DNA of 64,000 bases from contig JARUXA010000013.1 in assembly GCA_030433805.1 (NCBI GenBank), forward strand, positions 1-64,000, given 5' to 3'. The DNA is from Sphingomonas sp. PsM26 (GTDB taxonomy: Bacteria; Pseudomonadota; Alphaproteobacteria; Sphingomonadales; Sphingomonadaceae). Shown here piece after piece: positions 9,201-18,175 of this stretch. Made by a program: the position numbers and the translations under genes. Positions within the stretch are counted from its first letter, which is position 1; every line of letters starts with the position of its first letter. The notes beneath the pieces were generated by a model. It made no database searches. It was not told where the DNA came from and saw only the letters and a list, made by a program, of their open reading frames with translations.

Positions 9201-9265
9201 CGTGGCGATCCTGCGACGAGCGCAGGCACCCGCAGCCCTGACGACCCCAATTGACGATAATCCAT
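9197..9265 (-). pseudogene. Truncated aldo/keto reductase N-terminus acting as leader ORF
   Basis: A 22-codon frame encodes MDYRQLGSSGLRVPAL followed by VAGSPR and a stop. The first 16 residues match the characteristic N terminus of aldo/keto reductases (usually followed by a glycine-rich strand). GGGGACACGGAA lies directly before the ATG, so it is probably translated. The stop forms ATGA with the MFS start. The simplest reading is an internal deletion of an aldo/keto reductase gene that once preceded the transporter, leaving its translation signals to drive the MFS gene. Confidence 0.6.
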
Positions 9266-9352
9266 TTCCGTGTCCCCGACTTTTCCGTTGGGGCATAGAT
9301 GGACTGGCGGTGATCGCGTTATTAGAGGTCGGTGGCGCGAAGGATTTTTGAC

Positions 9353-10261
9353 ATGGACGCAAAGACGGGGATGGGGGCGGATCGTGCCCGGGCGCTGGAA
9401 GTGTTCGCGGCGGTGATGCGCGAAGGCAGCTTCTCCGGCGCAGGACGTGTGCTCGGGCTGACGCCATCCGCGGTTGCCCGGTCGATCGACCGGATCGAGG
9501 CGCGGCTCGGCGTTCGATTGTTGCTGCGGTCGACCCGCGCGCTGACCCCGACCGCGGAGGGGCAAACGTATCTGCAGACCGCACGCCGGATCCTCGCCGA
9601 TCTCGACGACGCCGAGCAGCAGATCGCCGACCAGGGTGCGCCGCGCGGGCGCCTGCGGATCAGCGCGGCGCTGTCGCATGGGCGATTGCGCGTCGTGCCG
9701 CTGCTGGGCGCATTCGCGCAGGCGTATCCCAATATCCTGATCGACTTGGCGCTGACCGACACGATCGTCGACGTGGCAGCGGGGCAGGCGGACGTCGCGA
9801 TCCGGTTCGGACCGCTGGGCGACAGCATGTTGACCGCGCGCAAGCTCGGCGAAAGCCGCCGGATGATCGTCGCGGCGCCCGACTATCTGGCGCGGTGCGG
9901 CACGCCGGTTCGCCCCGACGACCTGCACCGGCACAATTGCCTCAACTTCAATTTCCGCCGTGTCGAGCCCGTCTGGCCGTTTCGCGTCGACGGTCAGGAT
10001 GTCGCGCTGACCGTGAAAGGGTCGATCGAGGCCAATAACGGCGAAACGCTGGGACAGTTGGCCGCCGCCGGGGTCGGCATCGCCCGCGTCGGGGCGTTCA
10101 GCGTCGTCGATGACGTCGCCGCCGGTCGGCTTGTTCCCGTGCTCGAGGAACTGAACCCCGGCGATGTCGAACTGATCCATGCGGTGTTCGTCGGGGGAGC
10201 GAACACACCTGCGCGCGTGCGTGCGTTCGTCGATTTTCTCGCCGAGCACCTGACGAGTTGA
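9353..10261 (+). CDS. LysR-family transcriptional regulator
   Basis: A 302-residue LysR-type regulator. The N-terminal winged helix-turn-helix covers about residues 10-68 (VMREGSFSGAGRVLGLTPSAVARSI region), and the rest is a two-lobed effector-binding domain. The ATG at 9353 is preceded by AAGGA; a GTG seven codons upstream is possible. It is divergent from the MFS exporter and aldo/keto reductase remnant, the classical arrangement for a LysR regulator and its target. It probably binds the 87-base gap 9266-9352. Effector unknown. Confidence 0.9.
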   Translation: MDAKTGMGADRARALEVFAAVMREGSFSGAGRVLGLTPSAVARSIDRIEARLGVRLLLRSTRALTPTAEGQTYLQTARRILADLDDAEQQIADQGAPRGRLRISAALSHGRLRVVPLLGAFAQAYPNILIDLALTDTIVDVAAGQADVAIRFGPLGDSMLTARKLGESRRMIVAAPDYLARCGTPVRPDDLHRHNCLNFNFRRVEPVWPFRVDGQDVALTVKGSIEANNGETLGQLAAAGVGIARVGAFSVVDDVAAGRLVPVLEELNPGDVELIHAVFVGGANTPARVRAFVDFLAEHLTS

Positions 10262-10279
10262 GCTGGTTTGCTGCCCGGC

Positions 10280-10341
10280 GTGGGCGACTTGCCCACCGCT
10301 GGGCCGATGCCGATCGAAGCCGACGCTCTGCCGCGATCGGC
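10280..10341. terminator. Two hairpins between convergent lysR and dehydrogenase genes
   Basis: GTGGGC/GCCCAC with a 5-base loop (10280-10296) is followed by an 8-base stem GCCGATCG/CGATCGGC (10309-10316 with 10334-10341). An alternative AAGCCGA/TCGGCTT pairing overlaps it. Neither has a long T-run. Their place between two convergent stop codons suggests a bidirectional terminator. Confidence 0.5.
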
Positions 10342-10343
10342 TT

Positions 10344-11279
10344 TCAGTCGCTTCGTTCGGCATGGCGCAGAGTTTCCCGCAGCACCGCAGCCGATGCGAG
10401 CAGCGCGGTCTGTTCCTGACCCGAGAGCATCGGCGTCAGGACGCGCGATACGCCACCCGCGCCGATCAGACAGGGAAGGCTGAGATACACGCCGTCGATG
10501 CCATATTCGCCGGTGAGCAGCGTGGAGACGGGCAGGGCGACCCGCTCGTCGCGCACGACGGCCTCGCAAATCCGAACGATCGCCGAGGCGACGCCGAAGG
10601 AGGTGTAGCCCTTGCCTTCGCTGATCGTGTAGCCCGCGCGCATCACATCGTGCGCGATCTGCGCGCGGTCGAACGCCTGTCCTGCCAGGAACGCGTCGAG
10701 CTCCATGCCGCCGATCCGAACCGTCGAATAGGCGACGACTTCGCTGTCGCCGTGTTCGCCCAGAACCTGCGCCTCGACCGCCCCGGGTGCGATGCCGAGT
10801 TCATCCGCCACGCGCTTCCGGAAGCGGTTGCTGTCTAACAGCGTGCCGGTCCCGATCACTTGTTCCGGCGGCAGACCCGATTCCTGCTGGGCGACTTGCG
10901 CCATCGCGTCGGCGGGGTTGGAGGCCACGACGAGGACACCGTCGAACCCGGCATCCATCGCCTGTCGCACGCAGTCGCGCACGATTTCGGCGCTTTTGGC
11001 AGCGACAGCGGTACGGGCTTCGCCATCCTTGGTCGATGCACCCGCGGTGATCACGAGAATGCCGGCATCGGCGACATCGGCATAATCACCGCCCCAGATG
11101 CGGACCGGTCGCGCGACCGCATTGGCATCGGCGATATCTGTGGCCTCGGCGATGGCGTGGTCGATCGACTGGTCGATCAGCACGATCTCGGCGATCAGGC
11201 CGCGGAGCATCAGCGCATAGGCGGTGGTGGCTCCGACATGGCCAGCGCCGACGATCGCGATGCGGGAGGTCGCTGGCAT
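10344..11279 (-). CDS. L-lactate/malate dehydrogenase-family 2-hydroxyacid dehydrogenase
   Basis: This 311-residue protein has the LDH/MDH layout: GAGHVG NAD-binding motif at 11-16, LLDSNRFR with Asp149 and Arg152, and catalytic His176 in GEHGDS. At the specificity site (position 102 in classical LDH numbering; Gln in LDH, Arg in MDH) it appears to carry Thr83, in ASTKDGEAR. The natural substrate may therefore be a 2-oxoacid other than pyruvate or oxaloacetate. A GAGGAA-type ribosome site precedes the ATG. The gene stands alone, convergent with the lysR gene. Confidence 0.85.
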   Translation of the reverse strand: MPATSRIAIVGAGHVGATTAYALMLRGLIAEIVLIDQSIDHAIAEATDIADANAVARPVRIWGGDYADVADAGILVITAGASTKDGEARTAVAAKSAEIVRDCVRQAMDAGFDGVLVVASNPADAMAQVAQQESGLPPEQVIGTGTLLDSNRFRKRVADELGIAPGAVEAQVLGEHGDSEVVAYSTVRIGGMELDAFLAGQAFDRAQIAHDVMRAGYTISEGKGYTSFGVASAIVRICEAVVRDERVALPVSTLLTGEYGIDGVYLSLPCLIGAGGVSRVLTPMLSGQEQTALLASAAVLRETLRHAERSD

Positions 11280-11407
11280 GAAGGAGTTCCTCGGTCTGTG
11301 TGCGAATGCGACCGGAGCGCGCTGCTGCCGGTTTGTGGGTGCTCAACGATGACCGTACCGGCTGGTTGTCGCAAGCGTAAGTCCGGCGCGCTTAGTGCAC
11401 GGCCCTG

Positions 11408-11713
11408 TTAGCGTTCGCCTTCACCCTCGCCACGTTCGTTCTCGCCCCCTTCGCTCTCGCCTTCGCCGCGCTGGCCGCGATGCTGCTGTGCGGCCCGCGT
11501 GCGCCGCGGGTTCTTTACGAGGTGCTGGCCATTCGTGCGCCGCACGACATGACGTTCGCCTTCGCCCTCACCCTCGCCACGTTCGTTTTCGCCCCCTTCG
11601 CCACGCTGATCGGCGGCGGCGGACAGCGGCAGCGCGGCTGCCTCGGTGAGAACGGCCTGACCCGACTGCGCCACGACGAACGCGCCGACACCAACCCACA
11701 ATTTCGTACGCAT
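11408..11713 (-). CDS. Possible small secreted Gly/Glu/Arg-repeat protein (tentative)
   Basis: A 101-codon frame starts MRTKLWVGVGAFVVAQSG, which could be a weak signal peptide, and then becomes rich in Gly, Glu and Arg. A GGENERGEGEGER-like segment occurs twice, once mid-protein and once at the C-terminal end. Codon third positions are mostly G or C, as in neighbours. The start lacks a clear ribosome site, and low-complexity DNA can create false frames, so this is uncertain. It is divergent from the dioxygenase gene at 11795. No family recognised. Confidence 0.38.
   Translation of the reverse strand: MRTKLWVGVGAFVVAQSGQAVLTEAAALPLSAAADQRGEGGENERGEGEGEGERHVVRRTNGQHLVKNPRRTRAAQQHRGQRGEGESEGGENERGEGEGER
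11413..11602. repeat. Degenerate hexanucleotide (YTCGCC) repeat, two arrays
   Basis: Two arrays of TTCGCC/CTCGCC-like hexamers share a near-identical 33-base core (11422-11454 and 11569-11601, one mismatch) separated by unrelated sequence. They lie inside the 515-base stretch 11280-11794, which has no other clear gene. They may be part of the tentative minus-strand gene or an imperfect local duplication. Confidence 0.65.
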
Positions 11714-11794
11714 ATGCTTTTTATCCCGTTTTCGCCGTTGGGCGTGAAACCGTTAGGGGGCCTGTGCGCTCCACGTCGGAACCAAGGATTTCCC

Positions 11795-12457
11795 ATGCTG
11801 CTGATGATCGCCAACGTTCTAGACGCCAACAATCTCCGATGGTTACGAGATAAGCTTGGTGAGGTTCGCTATGTAGACGGGCGTCAGACGGCTGGCCGGG
11901 AAGCACGCACGGTCAAACGCAACGAGCAGGTCGATCGGGCCGATCCGTTGCTGGCGGAGATGCAGCAATGCGTGATCGACCGGCTGCTGGACAACCGCCT
12001 GTTCAAGATGGCGACGCGGCCGCATGTCGTCCGGCCACCGCTGTTCAGCCACTACGCGCCGGGCATGGAATATGGCAGCCATGTCGACGATGCGATCATG
12101 GGCGGGATGCGGACGGACGTGTCGGTCACGGTCTTCCTGTCGGAGCCCGACGCCTATGACGGCGGCGCGTTGGTCATCGAGTCCTCTGCTGGGGAACAGG
12201 ACATCAAGCTCGCTGCGGGTTCTGCGGTGGTCTATCCGACGACGTCGCTGCACCGGGTTGCGCCGGTGGTGGCGGGCGAGCGGCTGGCGGCGGTGACCTG
12301 GGTCCGCAGCCTCGTGCGTGATGCTGCTGCGCGCGAGTTGCTGTTCGATCTGGAGACGGCGCGGCACGGCCTGTACGAACGTCTCGGCAAGACCCCGGAG
12401 ATGGATCTTCTCGCCAAGACCCAGTCGAATTTGCTCAGGCTCTGGGCCGAAGACTGA
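11795..12457 (+). CDS. PKHD-type Fe(II)/2-oxoglutarate dioxygenase (PiuC/YbiX-like)
   Basis: A 220-residue cytosolic dioxygenase of the PKHD-type hydroxylase family; the family length is about 225. Iron ligands are His96 and Asp98 (GSHVDD) and His153 (SLHRVAP), and Arg163 should bind 2-oxoglutarate. AAGGAT lies 8 bases before the ATG. Family members usually sit beside TonB receptors for siderophores and are often Fur-controlled; here no receptor is adjacent, and I saw no convincing Fur box. The physiological substrate of the family is not established. Confidence 0.88.
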   Translation: MLLMIANVLDANNLRWLRDKLGEVRYVDGRQTAGREARTVKRNEQVDRADPLLAEMQQCVIDRLLDNRLFKMATRPHVVRPPLFSHYAPGMEYGSHVDDAIMGGMRTDVSVTVFLSEPDAYDGGALVIESSAGEQDIKLAAGSAVVYPTTSLHRVAPVVAGERLAAVTWVRSLVRDAAARELLFDLETARHGLYERLGKTPEMDLLAKTQSNLLRLWAED

Positions 12458-12565
12458 GCGGCCGTATCAACCTCGACCTAGTTGCTCGCGGATGTTTCTT
12501 GCCACTGTTGGGAGCCAGTAGCGCGATCGGCTCGTTCGGGAGGCTCATCTTGTCCAGGAAATGCC

Positions 12566-13114
12566 GTGTCCGAGCCACAAACCACCGCCTATCCACGCCC
12601 CTTGCCGCCGCGCGAGCGACTGCAGGAATTGCTTCACGAGGCGGCGCGGCTCGGGCGCGACGATGTGATCCCGGCGCTTCTGCAAGCGGGGGCGGAGATC
12701 GAGGCGCGCGATGCGAAGGGATACACCCCGCTGATCCTCGCCAGCTATAACGGGCATGCGACCGCCACCTCGGTGCTTCTTGACCATGGCGCGAATGCCG
12801 CGGCGGGGGACTGCGCACGCGGGAATACCCCTCTGATGGGCGTGGCGTTCAAGGGCTATGCCGGCATCGCACGTCTGCTGCTGGATGCCGGCGTTGATGT
12901 GAACCAGCGCAATCTGGCGGGGCAGACCGCGGTGATGAATGCGGTCATGTTCGGCCATGCCGAGATCGCCGAGATGCTGCTGGCTGCCGGCGCAGCGACC
13001 GACGTGATCGATGCCGCCGGCAACACCCCGACGAGCATCGCCGCCGGGCAGAGCAACGCCGCGATGGCCGAGTTGATCGCGCGTGCCCCGACCGCGGCAC
13101 GCTCGACGGTCTAG
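12566..13114 (+). CDS. Ankyrin-repeat protein
   Basis: This 182-residue protein consists of about four ankyrin repeats (KGYTPLILASYNGH, RGNTPLMGVAFKGY, AGQTAVMNAVMFGH, AGNTPTSIAAGQ) after a short N-terminal helix. I chose a GTG start at 12566 because AGGAA precedes it by 5 bases and the family begins soon before the first repeat; longer in-frame starts add unrelated sequence. Bacterial relatives (AnkB-like) are often linked to catalase, which is not seen here. The TAG stop sits in a CTAG that also holds the stop of the convergent NIPSNAP gene. Confidence 0.82.
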   Translation: MSEPQTTAYPRPLPPRERLQELLHEAARLGRDDVIPALLQAGAEIEARDAKGYTPLILASYNGHATATSVLLDHGANAAAGDCARGNTPLMGVAFKGYAGIARLLLDAGVDVNQRNLAGQTAVMNAVMFGHAEIAEMLLAAGAATDVIDAAGNTPTSIAAGQSNAAMAELIARAPTAARSTV

Positions 13115-13926
13115 ATCTGCGAATAGGGCGTCGGGCTCAGGATCTGGTTGTCGATGCCGGTGGTGATCTCGGGGTCGGTAAGGCCCGGTGTCGCGATCAA
13201 CTTCTGCCAGGCGGGATCCGAGCCGAAAGTGCGCCAGTTCCGCTCGCGCGTTGCGAGGTCCGGGAAGGTCAGCAGATAGGTCAGGCTGGGCAGGGTGGGG
13301 CCAGTCAGGTCCTGTGCGAAGAAGACGGGCTTGAGGCCGGTGCGGCGGAAGAGGTCGATCTCTCCGCCGGTATCGAACATCGCGATCTTGGTCGCCCCGG
13401 CCTTGTGGCTATGGCTCATATAGGTCCTGAGCTCGAAGATGCGGGCCTTGTTGCCCTCCGCAGCGTCCGGAACCTCGACACGAGGAAAGTGCGGGAACGC
13501 GCGCATCAGCTTCACGTCGAGCGCGGCATAGGCCGGGCTTTCCGGCGTGGCATTAGCAAACGCCGCGGCAGCAGCTGTATGCCGCGCGTCGGCGGCCAGC
13601 CGGTCGGGCAAGGCGAGGAAGTCGGCGATCGAGGGATGCGGAACGAGCACCTGAACGGCCGGGGCCCCGGGGCCGATCGCGACCGTGAACACGCCCACCG
13701 GCCCGCACCCTGCGCGGCGCGCGGCCGGGATGAAGGCGTCCTTCAGATACGTGTCCAGGCGCGCTCTCATCGGGCCGTTGACCAGACTGTAGGTCCGCAG
13801 TTCGTAGATTTCCGGGGTGGCCGCCGCGGTACCGCGCTGCGCCCTCGCTTCGGTGCTGGCAATGGCCACGCCGCCAAGGGCAGCGCCCGCGAGCAGCGAA
13901 CGTCGATCGATTGGGTCCGCCATCAT
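13111..13926 (-). CDS. Tat-exported NIPSNAP-family protein
   Basis: A 271-residue protein with an N-terminal Tat signal (DRRSLLAGAALGG) followed by two NIPSNAP-like ferredoxin-fold halves that begin IYELRTYS and IFELRTYM. NIPSNAP domains are small alpha/beta barrels related to monooxygenase dimers, but their biochemical role in bacteria is unknown. GCGAGGAC precedes the double ATG; either Met may serve. The gene ends in a palindromic CTAG shared with the ankyrin gene's stop, so the convergent pair overlaps by 4 bases. The 249 bases upstream (13927-14175) hold no gene that I can support. Confidence 0.82.
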   Translation of the reverse strand: MMADPIDRRSLLAGAALGGVAIASTEARAQRGTAAATPEIYELRTYSLVNGPMRARLDTYLKDAFIPAARRAGCGPVGVFTVAIGPGAPAVQVLVPHPSIADFLALPDRLAADARHTAAAAAFANATPESPAYAALDVKLMRAFPHFPRVEVPDAAEGNKARIFELRTYMSHSHKAGATKIAMFDTGGEIDLFRRTGLKPVFFAQDLTGPTLPSLTYLLTFPDLATRERNWRTFGSDPAWQKLIATPGLTDPEITTGIDNQILSPTPYSQI

Positions 13927-14175
13927 GTCCTCGCAAATTCACCTGGCCGCACAGGAAGCCCATGCCGCATCTATCGTCAACCCATCACCTGCGGCGTTTC
14001 GGTCGGCGGGTGAATGGCTTTGGGGGGAAGCGCAGCCCGTCGGGAACGAACAGGCGACGTCAGAACGCCAACAGGGGGCAATCCGCGCCGGTGCCTAGCG
14101 AGCGGAGCGCTGACCGTTTGGCCCGAGCGGATTTCAGGCATCGCTGCCGATCCGCCCGGGGTTTTGGGGCGTTTG

Positions 14176-15600
14176 TCAGTGTGATGCGAAATGGGTCACG
14201 AGATCATAGATGTAGTCCCGCCCGCGGTAGAGCGCGTCCGTCGAAATTCGTTCATTCAGCCCATGCGTGCCTGCCGTGGCCGGATCGTTCCAAAGCCCGG
14301 GAATGCCATACGTCGGAATATTCAGCTTGCTGAGATATGTCGCATCGGTCGCGCCTGCCGATTGCGTGGGGATCACCGGAATGCCCGGAAAGTGTTTCGC
14401 CCCAATCGCGGCGATCGGCTTGAGGATCGCGGGGTCGAGCGGCGGGGTCACTGCGACGGGGCGCTCCTGAATCTTGCTCGGCGACACCTTGACCTGCGGA
14501 TCAGCGATCACCTGTTCGATCGCTGCCTTGGTCTCGGCGGCGGTTTCTCCCGGCGCAATGCGGCAGTTGACGGACGCCGTCACCCGCTGCGGCAAGGCGT
14601 TTGCCGCATGCCCGCCCTCGATCAGGGTGGCAACGCACGTCGTGCGCAACAACGGGTTGAGGCTCAGGTCCGCTGATACGGTTTCCGCCGCCTTGGCATC
14701 ACCGGATTGCCTTGCCAGTTGGACCATCGCGGCGCCGGTGGCGTCCTTCCGCAAAGCGCCGGCCTGGGCCAGATAGGCTTGTGACACGGGGTTGAGATGG
14801 ACCGGGAATTGCAGCGTGCTGACCTTGGTCAGTGCGGCAGCGAGGCGATAGATCGCATTGTCGGGTTGCGGTTGCGAGCTATGACCACCCCGATTGGTGA
14901 CTTCGAGCACGAAGTTGCGCGGCGACTTCTGCGATACCTGGACCCCGAGCGTTTCGGGGCCGCCGCCGGGCGCGGTCCGCCCGCCGCCACCTTCGTTGAA
15001 CGCGAAGCCGGCTTTCATCAGCTCGGGCCGATGATGCACCAGCCATCCGGCACCGTTGAGCACGCGCTCGTTCGTTCCTTCCTCGCCGCAAGTGAGCGCG
15101 AGTTTTACCGTGCGGCGCGGCTTGAACCCGGATTGCTTCCAGCGGATCAGCGTGTCCGAGAAGATTGCAGCCTGCGCCTTGTCGTCGCTGCTGCCGCGGC
15201 CGTAGAAATAGCCGCCTTCCTCGACGAGGACGAAGGGATCTCGGACCCAATCCTCGCGCTTCGCTTCGACCACGTCGATGTGCGCGAGCAACAGCAAGGC
15301 CGGTTCCTTGGCGTTCGATCCGGCCCAGGTCACCACCAGGCCGCCGTCGCGCGGGCGACCGTCCGGCACGTAGAGCACGAGGTCCTGCGCCGCGAAGCCC
15401 GCCGCGCTCAGCCGGGTCTGGACCTGCTGCGCCGCCTTGGTGCAGTCGCCGACCGAGGATGTCGTGTTGGTTTCCACCAGTTCCTTGTAGAGCGCGCGGA
15501 AGGCGGCCCGGTCCGCCCGTTGCGCGGGGGCCTGAGCGGGCGAGGCCACGGGGAGCATCACGGAGGCGGTCGCCAGCAGGGCGGATAGGAGAGGCTTCAT
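14176..15600 (-). CDS. Secreted M20-family metallopeptidase
   Basis: A periplasmic peptidase or deacylase of 474 residues with a signal peptide (1-23, ending PAQA). M20 motifs are LLAHIDVV (His107, Asp109), GRGSSDDK (Asp140, bridging) and CGEEGTNE (Glu173/174). A dimerisation-type insert (VTNRGGHSSQP) follows. Family members cleave amino acids from peptides. Start set at the ATG at 15600, which directly begins the signal peptide. It lies 74 bases downstream of a TBDR on the same strand, suggesting that the receptor imports the peptide or related substrate that it cleaves. Confidence 0.88.
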   Translation of the reverse strand: MKPLLSALLATASVMLPVASPAQAPAQRADRAAFRALYKELVETNTTSSVGDCTKAAQQVQTRLSAAGFAAQDLVLYVPDGRPRDGGLVVTWAGSNAKEPALLLLAHIDVVEAKREDWVRDPFVLVEEGGYFYGRGSSDDKAQAAIFSDTLIRWKQSGFKPRRTVKLALTCGEEGTNERVLNGAGWLVHHRPELMKAGFAFNEGGGGRTAPGGGPETLGVQVSQKSPRNFVLEVTNRGGHSSQPQPDNAIYRLAAALTKVSTLQFPVHLNPVSQAYLAQAGALRKDATGAAMVQLARQSGDAKAAETVSADLSLNPLLRTTCVATLIEGGHAANALPQRVTASVNCRIAPGETAAETKAAIEQVIADPQVKVSPSKIQERPVAVTPPLDPAILKPIAAIGAKHFPGIPVIPTQSAGATDATYLSKLNIPTYGIPGLWNDPATAGTHGLNERISTDALYRGRDYIYDLVTHFASH

Positions 15601-15674
15601 GGTGTGTCGTCCTGTTCGATATGGAGGCAAGTGTGGAGCGAGATGGCAAGCCTGCCAATCTCGATCAGGGCAGG

Positions 15675-17993
15675 TCAGAAGCTCTTGCGCGCATTGATGC
15701 CGAGGGTTCGCGGGCGCGAGCTGACGTAATAATCCGGGACCCCGGTGGCCGACGCGACGCGATTGAGGCCGTACGTGTTGAACAGGTTGTTCGCGAACAC
15801 CGACAGCGCGAACCCGTCCTGCGTATCGAAACCGATCCGGGCGTTGAAGATGCTGAAGTTGCCGATCTCGCGGTAGAAGGCGTTGGTCGTTCGCAGTTCA
15901 GTGTTCATCCGACCGGTATAGGTCCAGTCGAACCTTGCCAGACCCGTCAGCCGGTCTGAGAGGGGCGGGGTATATTCGATCCCCGCCGAGGCGGTCGTCT
16001 TCGGGATATAAGCCAGCGTGTCGCCGTCGCGCCCCGGCGCATTGATGAAGCCGGTCGAATCGACTTGATCGGACGTCAGCCGGGCGTTGTTGTAATTGAC
16101 GCTGCCGTTGATGCTGAGGTGGCGGATCGGACGAACGCTCGCTTCCGCTTCGATGCCCTCGACCCGGACGCCTGCCAGATTGTAGATGAAGTTGAAGTTG
16201 CCGCCGCCTTGCTGGAGCGTCGAAACCGAGGTCTGCACCTCGTCCCAGTCGGTCCGGTAGACCGCCACGTTGAGCGTGGCCCTGCGATCGAACCACGATG
16301 TCTTTGCGCCAAGCTCGTAGTTCCACAGCGAGTCCGGGCGGTAGACGAGATATTGTGCGGGGAGATTGGGGATGTTGTTCGCGCCCCCCGGGCGAAACCC
16401 CTGCGCCGCATTGGCGTAGAACAGCACGTCGCGGGTCGCCCGAAGTTCGGCGTTGAACTTCTTGACCCACCCCTTGGCGTTGGCCTTGGTTTCCTCATAC
16501 GGCCGGGGTTCCTGGCCGTTGGTGAAATTGTACCCGAGATATTCGCCGCCGACGACCTTGGTATAGTCGAAATGGCGCAAGCCGACCGTGAGGGTCAGTG
16601 GGGACAGCACCCGGTAGCCGACTTCGCCGAAGAACGCGGTCTGCTGCACGCTGGTCAGGATGTTGCGGCCACCCAGATTGTCGACCGGATCGCGTTGCCC
16701 GCCCGTCACCGGATCGCCTGCGAACGGCAAGGTATCGACGCGGTCGAAGCGGTCTTCGTGGAACAGGCCGACGGTGTAGTTGAACGGGCCCTTGCCGTTG
16801 GATCCGAGACGCGCTTCCTGAATGAAATTGCGGACATAGCGCGGTTGATAGGCACCGAACGGCGCCTTCGAGCGGGCATAGGCTTGATAGGCGGTGCGCT
16901 GCGCGGGCGTGCAGGTCGTCGTCGGAACGCCGAGCGCGACCCGCGTGTAGAGCGGGCACCAGCGGGCTCCCGAGACGACACTGGCGAAGGCGGCATTGTT
17001 GTCGTTGGTGCTCTCCACGTCCCACCGATACCAGGACGCACTGGTCGTCAGCGTGGCGAAGCCAAGATCGAACCGTCCGACGCCGTTGTAGAGTTGCAGC
17101 TTGTCATGCCACGGCTGGAAAATCTGGAAATCGGTGCGGAACGGACCGAGGACCGAATTATATTGCGCGGTGCCGTCGATGTCCTGGTTCTGGAGCAGCG
17201 CGGTGGCGGTGATCGAAACGGCGCTGCTTGGCGTGAAGCCGAGCATGACACGGCCGCCCTCGAGCGTTGCCCGGTTGGTGTTCTTGCGATCGAGCAGGGT
17301 GTAATCGACATAGCCGCCTTGCCGCTCGCGGTAGCCTACGACGCGCAGCGCAAGCTTGTCGGCGACGATCGGGACGTTGAGCGCGCCCTTCACGAAATAC
17401 CCTAGACCACCATTCTGTGTGGTGGTGGCTTGGGCCTCGACCGTACCTTCGTATTTGCGGGCATCGGGCTGGTTGAACAAAACGCGTAAGGTGCCGCCCA
17501 TCGATCCGGAGCCGTACAGCGTCCCTTGCGGGCCGCGCAAAACCTCGACCCGCTCGACGTCGAAGAGATTGAGGTTGGGCGTATTGCCTGCCGGGTCCGA
17601 GTTGGTGCCGGAGGGTCCTGTCAGCGGCGTTTCACCGTAATACAGTCCAACGGTGCTTTCGCCCGCCGCCTGAACACCACGGATCGAGACACGGGTCCGT
17701 CCTGAGTCACTTTCGGTCAGTTGCAATCCGGGGACCTGGCGGATGATATCTGCGATCGTCGTTGCACCCAGTTTCGCCAACTGCCCTTCGCCGAGCGCTG
17801 AGATGGCGATGGGTGTCGTCTGCACCGTCGACTGGCGCCGCAGCGCCGTGACGACGATGTCGCCGGACTGGTCTTCGGGTGTCGCGGTCGCTGCGTTTGA
17901 CGGGGCTTGCTCTGCTTCGGTCTGGGCGAAGGCCGGATAAGGTGCCGCCACCAGGGCTAGAACCATCAGGCCGGATCGTGTGGATAATAGCAT
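15675..17993 (-). CDS. TonB-dependent outer-membrane receptor (1)
   Basis: An outer-membrane receptor of 772 residues with a signal peptide (ending AFAQ), a GDIVVTALRR TonB-box-like segment, a plug domain (RVSIRGVQ, VEVLRGPQGTLYGSGSMGG) and a C-terminal beta-barrel ending in phenylalanine (RKSF). It belongs to the iron-complex or Fe-outer-membrane receptor type common in sphingomonads, but its ligand is unknown. GGGGG precedes the ATG at 17993. It is followed by the M20 peptidase and preceded by the PhnD-like gene, all on one strand. Confidence 0.92.
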   Translation of the reverse strand: MLLSTRSGLMVLALVAAPYPAFAQTEAEQAPSNAATATPEDQSGDIVVTALRRQSTVQTTPIAISALGEGQLAKLGATTIADIIRQVPGLQLTESDSGRTRVSIRGVQAAGESTVGLYYGETPLTGPSGTNSDPAGNTPNLNLFDVERVEVLRGPQGTLYGSGSMGGTLRVLFNQPDARKYEGTVEAQATTTQNGGLGYFVKGALNVPIVADKLALRVVGYRERQGGYVDYTLLDRKNTNRATLEGGRVMLGFTPSSAVSITATALLQNQDIDGTAQYNSVLGPFRTDFQIFQPWHDKLQLYNGVGRFDLGFATLTTSASWYRWDVESTNDNNAAFASVVSGARWCPLYTRVALGVPTTTCTPAQRTAYQAYARSKAPFGAYQPRYVRNFIQEARLGSNGKGPFNYTVGLFHEDRFDRVDTLPFAGDPVTGGQRDPVDNLGGRNILTSVQQTAFFGEVGYRVLSPLTLTVGLRHFDYTKVVGGEYLGYNFTNGQEPRPYEETKANAKGWVKKFNAELRATRDVLFYANAAQGFRPGGANNIPNLPAQYLVYRPDSLWNYELGAKTSWFDRRATLNVAVYRTDWDEVQTSVSTLQQGGGNFNFIYNLAGVRVEGIEAEASVRPIRHLSINGSVNYNNARLTSDQVDSTGFINAPGRDGDTLAYIPKTTASAGIEYTPPLSDRLTGLARFDWTYTGRMNTELRTTNAFYREIGNFSIFNARIGFDTQDGFALSVFANNLFNTYGLNRVASATGVPDYYVSSRPRTLGINARKSF

Positions 17994-18175
17994 TCTGCCC
18001 CCATTCGTCACTCGATCGGGTAAGCGTTCTGCGCTCACCCATCGGGGCATGATGGCTCAAACTCCTACCAATCCAATGGGGTATTGGGTTTCGGGGGGCC
18101 AAGATAATGCATGTTGCTGATCGTTCTTGCGATTTGCTACGCGCCCGGCGTTTTCGAGGCTTCCGGTGGGTGGCT

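Noticed and set aside
9332..9352. GTG at 9332 as start of the LysR gene
   Set aside because: The ATG at 9353 has the better ribosome site and gives the usual family N terminus.
11713..11794. Fur-box search before the PKHD dioxygenase
   Set aside because: No convincing 19-base Fur palindrome could be seen in the upstream gap.
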